The notes beneath the pieces were generated by a model. That model had not been told where the DNA came from. It saw only the letters and a list, made by a program, of their open reading frames with translations, and searched no databases. The position numbers and the translations under genes are program-made. Positions 5,830-7,121 of a DNA stretch of 7,121 nt are shown here, piece by piece. This DNA is from Bacillota bacterium (GTDB taxonomy: Bacteria > Bacillota > Clostridia > Christensenellales > Aristaeellaceae): NCBI GenBank assembly GCA_023415145.1, contig JAEZLW010000155.1, positions 1 through 7,121 on the forward strand. The letters are read 5' to 3'. Every line of letters starts with the position of its first letter. The first letter of the stretch is position 1.

Positions 5830-6396
5830 ATGAAAATGATTGCTCTCAAAAGTGAAAAGGAGCTTCGCATTTATTCGCTGCCCCTGCGGCAGAAAATACT
5901 GCGGGAGATGCAGCTTCTGGGCCGCCCTGCCACGGCCAAGGAAATTGCCGACAGGCTCAAAATCACACCTTCCGCGGCACAGCACCATTTGAAGCAACTG
6001 ATGTCCATCGGCCTGATTGAGCCAGACCATATGGAAGTGATCCGCGGCATACAGGCCCGCTATTTGCGGCTTGCCAATGTCACCGTCAGCATCGGGCAGC
6101 AATACGTCGATTCGCTGGCCACCATGCGGGACGAAATGGTAAAAGGCGGACTGATGACCGCCTTGAGCGGCTTTATGAGGACGGTGGAAAAGTACAGGGA
6201 GAATCCGGAACCGGAAAATAGGGCAAAGCTAAACGACATATTGACCGGCATCGTACACCTGACGCCAAAGGAAGCCGATGATTTTTATCAGTTGGTGACC
6301 GGCTTTTTGGAATGCCATACGGTTGCAGGGCCGGATACAAAGCCCTGGGAGCTGGTGATGCTGGCATACCGAATGGATTATACGCACGAGGAATAA
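5830..6396 (+). CDS. ArsR-like winged helix-turn-helix transcriptional regulator
   Basis: This 188-residue protein has an N-terminal winged helix. RIYSLPLRQKILREMQLLGRP (13-33) resembles the first helix of ArsR-type domains. TAKEIADRLKITPSAAQHHLKQLMSIGLIE (35-64) holds the helix-turn-helix and recognition helix (the S-A-A-Q-H-H-L-K-x-L core), and DHMEVIRGIQARYLRL (66-81) forms the wing. The C-terminal part (about 85-188) is mostly helical with no Cys pair like that of metal-sensing ArsR proteins (only one Cys, at 162), so it probably forms a dimer or effector domain that I cannot identify. The start is ATG 5830 after GGAG (5818-5821) with 8-nt spacing. An in-frame ATG two codons on is a minor alternative. 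The MFS gene starts 4 nt after its stop, so it probably controls that transporter and perhaps itself through the dyads at 5772-5809. Confidence 0.88.
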   Translation: MKMIALKSEKELRIYSLPLRQKILREMQLLGRPATAKEIADRLKITPSAAQHHLKQLMSIGLIEPDHMEVIRGIQARYLRLANVTVSIGQQYVDSLATMRDEMVKGGLMTALSGFMRTVEKYRENPEPENRAKLNDILTGIVHLTPKEADDFYQLVTGFLECHTVAGPDTKPWELVMLAYRMDYTHEE

Positions 6397-6400
6397 TGCT

Positions 6401-7121
6401 ATGAAAACAAGGCACTATGCGCTGATACTTATGCTTTGCAGCTTTTGTCAGGGGCTGCTTGCTTCCATATTGAGCCTGGCGTTTCTTACCAAGGGACTGA
6501 CGCTTTCCACTCTCGGCCTGGGGCTTGCCGCCTTTTCCGCTACGGCGGTGCTGCTGGAGGTGCCATCCGGCATCGCGGCCGACATGCTGGGCAAAAAGCG
6601 GGTGTTCATACTGTCCATGGTGGTAACGGCAGCCGCCATTCTCATCATTTTGCCAGGCTTTGGCACGATATGGACCATCGGCGGCCTGGCGCTATATGGT
6701 GTTGGCCGGGCATTATCCTCCGGCACGATAGAAGCGCTGTTCATCAGCCGCTACCGGCAGGCCTTCGGGGCTGAAAGCATCCCCAAAGGCATGAAGGTGC
6801 TTTCTGTCTGCGAATCCACAGGGCTTGGGCTTGGCGCGCTTATAGGTGGCATACTGCCTGCTGCCGGCGCGGCCTTGATCCCTCTCTTCGGGCCCTACGA
6901 CCTTCCGCTGCTGTTGCGGGCCGTGTTGTCCCTGGCCGCCGCGTTTTTGGCCGCAGCCCTGATCCCGGAGGATGTGCCCGAAAAGCATGAGCATCTCAAT
7001 TCTTTAAAGCGGCAGCTACAGGAGGGAGCTGCACTGTTTCGCGGGAGCAGGAACCTGAAAAGCCTGCTAATCTCAGTGGTGGGCGTTGGCTTTGTGCTGG
7101 CCTTTCTGGAGGTGTACTGGC
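6401..7121 (+). CDS. MFS transporter, N-terminal part (runs off the window)
   Basis: The frame from ATG 6401 is open to the window edge for 240 codons. It starts MKTRHYALILMLCSFCQGLL and contains hydrophobic segments at about residues 5-28, 36-56, 67-85, 88-107, 135-161, 167-188 and 219-239. LLEVPSGIAADMLGKKRV (51-68) is the MFS motif A loop between helices 2 and 3 (G-x-x-A-D-x-x-G-K-K), and RALSSGTIEALFISRY (103-118) matches the helix 4 to 5 region of drug-efflux-like MFS proteins. A charged segment at 189-218 (PEDVPEKHEHLNSLKRQLQEG) is the expected central cytoplasmic loop after six helices. Its ribosome binding site GAGGA (6388-6392) lies inside the end of the regulator gene, eight bases before the start, so the two are translationally close. 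The substrate is unknown; efflux under control of the upstream regulator is an inference. Confidence 0.9.
   Translation, partial: MKTRHYALILMLCSFCQGLLASILSLAFLTKGLTLSTLGLGLAAFSATAVLLEVPSGIAADMLGKKRVFILSMVVTAAAILIILPGFGTIWTIGGLALYGVGRALSSGTIEALFISRYRQAFGAESIPKGMKVLSVCESTGLGLGALIGGILPAAGAALIPLFGPYDLPLLLRAVLSLAAAFLAAALIPEDVPEKHEHLNSLKRQLQEGAALFRGSRNLKSLLISVVGVGFVLAFLEVYW

Noticed and set aside
5584..6102. 172-codon minus-strand ORF
   Set aside because: It runs antisense through the regulator gene, the promoter and the palindromic repeat; its ILHCVQDD tail is the known false translation of such repeats.
1..7121. CRISPR array, tRNA, rRNA, transposase or phage genes
   Set aside because: I saw no regularly spaced direct repeats, no tRNA cloverleaf or rRNA motif, and no transposase, integrase or phage structural protein in any frame.

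Overview
The window reads as chromosome from a Gram-positive Firmicute, most likely a Clostridia-type gut or anaerobe lineage with mid-50s GC. The evidence is the prp-rpmA gene pair, an L27 protein with the cleavable N-terminal extension typical of Firmicutes, strong GGAGG ribosome binding sites, a monoderm-style SpoIID/SH3b wall protein, and an NDP-forming acyl-CoA synthetase. I cannot name the species. Every gene I can support is on the + strand.

Layout. (1) 1-51: the last 16 codons of a Prp-like protease, overlapping by ATGA the start of rpmA (48-344, ribosomal protein L27). A Rho-independent terminator (369-401) closes this unit. (2) 402-596: a non-coding gap with only a weak promoter candidate. 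(3) 597-1307: a DUF554 (YdfK/YqgA-like) membrane protein. (4) 1380-3626: a 748-residue single-chain acyl-CoA synthetase (NDP-forming) with the ATP-grasp half first. (5) 3729-5474: a secreted SpoIID-type lytic transglycosylase-like protein with a Pro/Thr-rich linker and a C-terminal SH3b domain, followed by a very strong terminator (5499-5530). (6) 5531-5829: a non-coding stretch holding a long imperfect hairpin repeat of a widely dispersed type, then a clear promoter. (7) 5830-6396: an ArsR-like winged-helix regulator, and (8) 6401 to the window end: the N-terminal 240 codons of an MFS transporter, which form a tight two-gene operon.

How they work together. prp and rpmA are functionally linked, because Prp trims the L27 extension. 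The regulator-MFS pair looks like a small self-regulated transport or efflux cassette. DUF554, the acyl-CoA synthetase and the SpoIID-like protein are co-directional, but nothing in the sequence ties their functions together.

I found no clearly new biological system. The points most worth following up are the dispersed hairpin repeat, the motif departures in the acyl-CoA synthetase, the SpoIID-linker-SH3b architecture, the possible operator in front of the regulator, and the terminator directly after rpmA where obg often follows.
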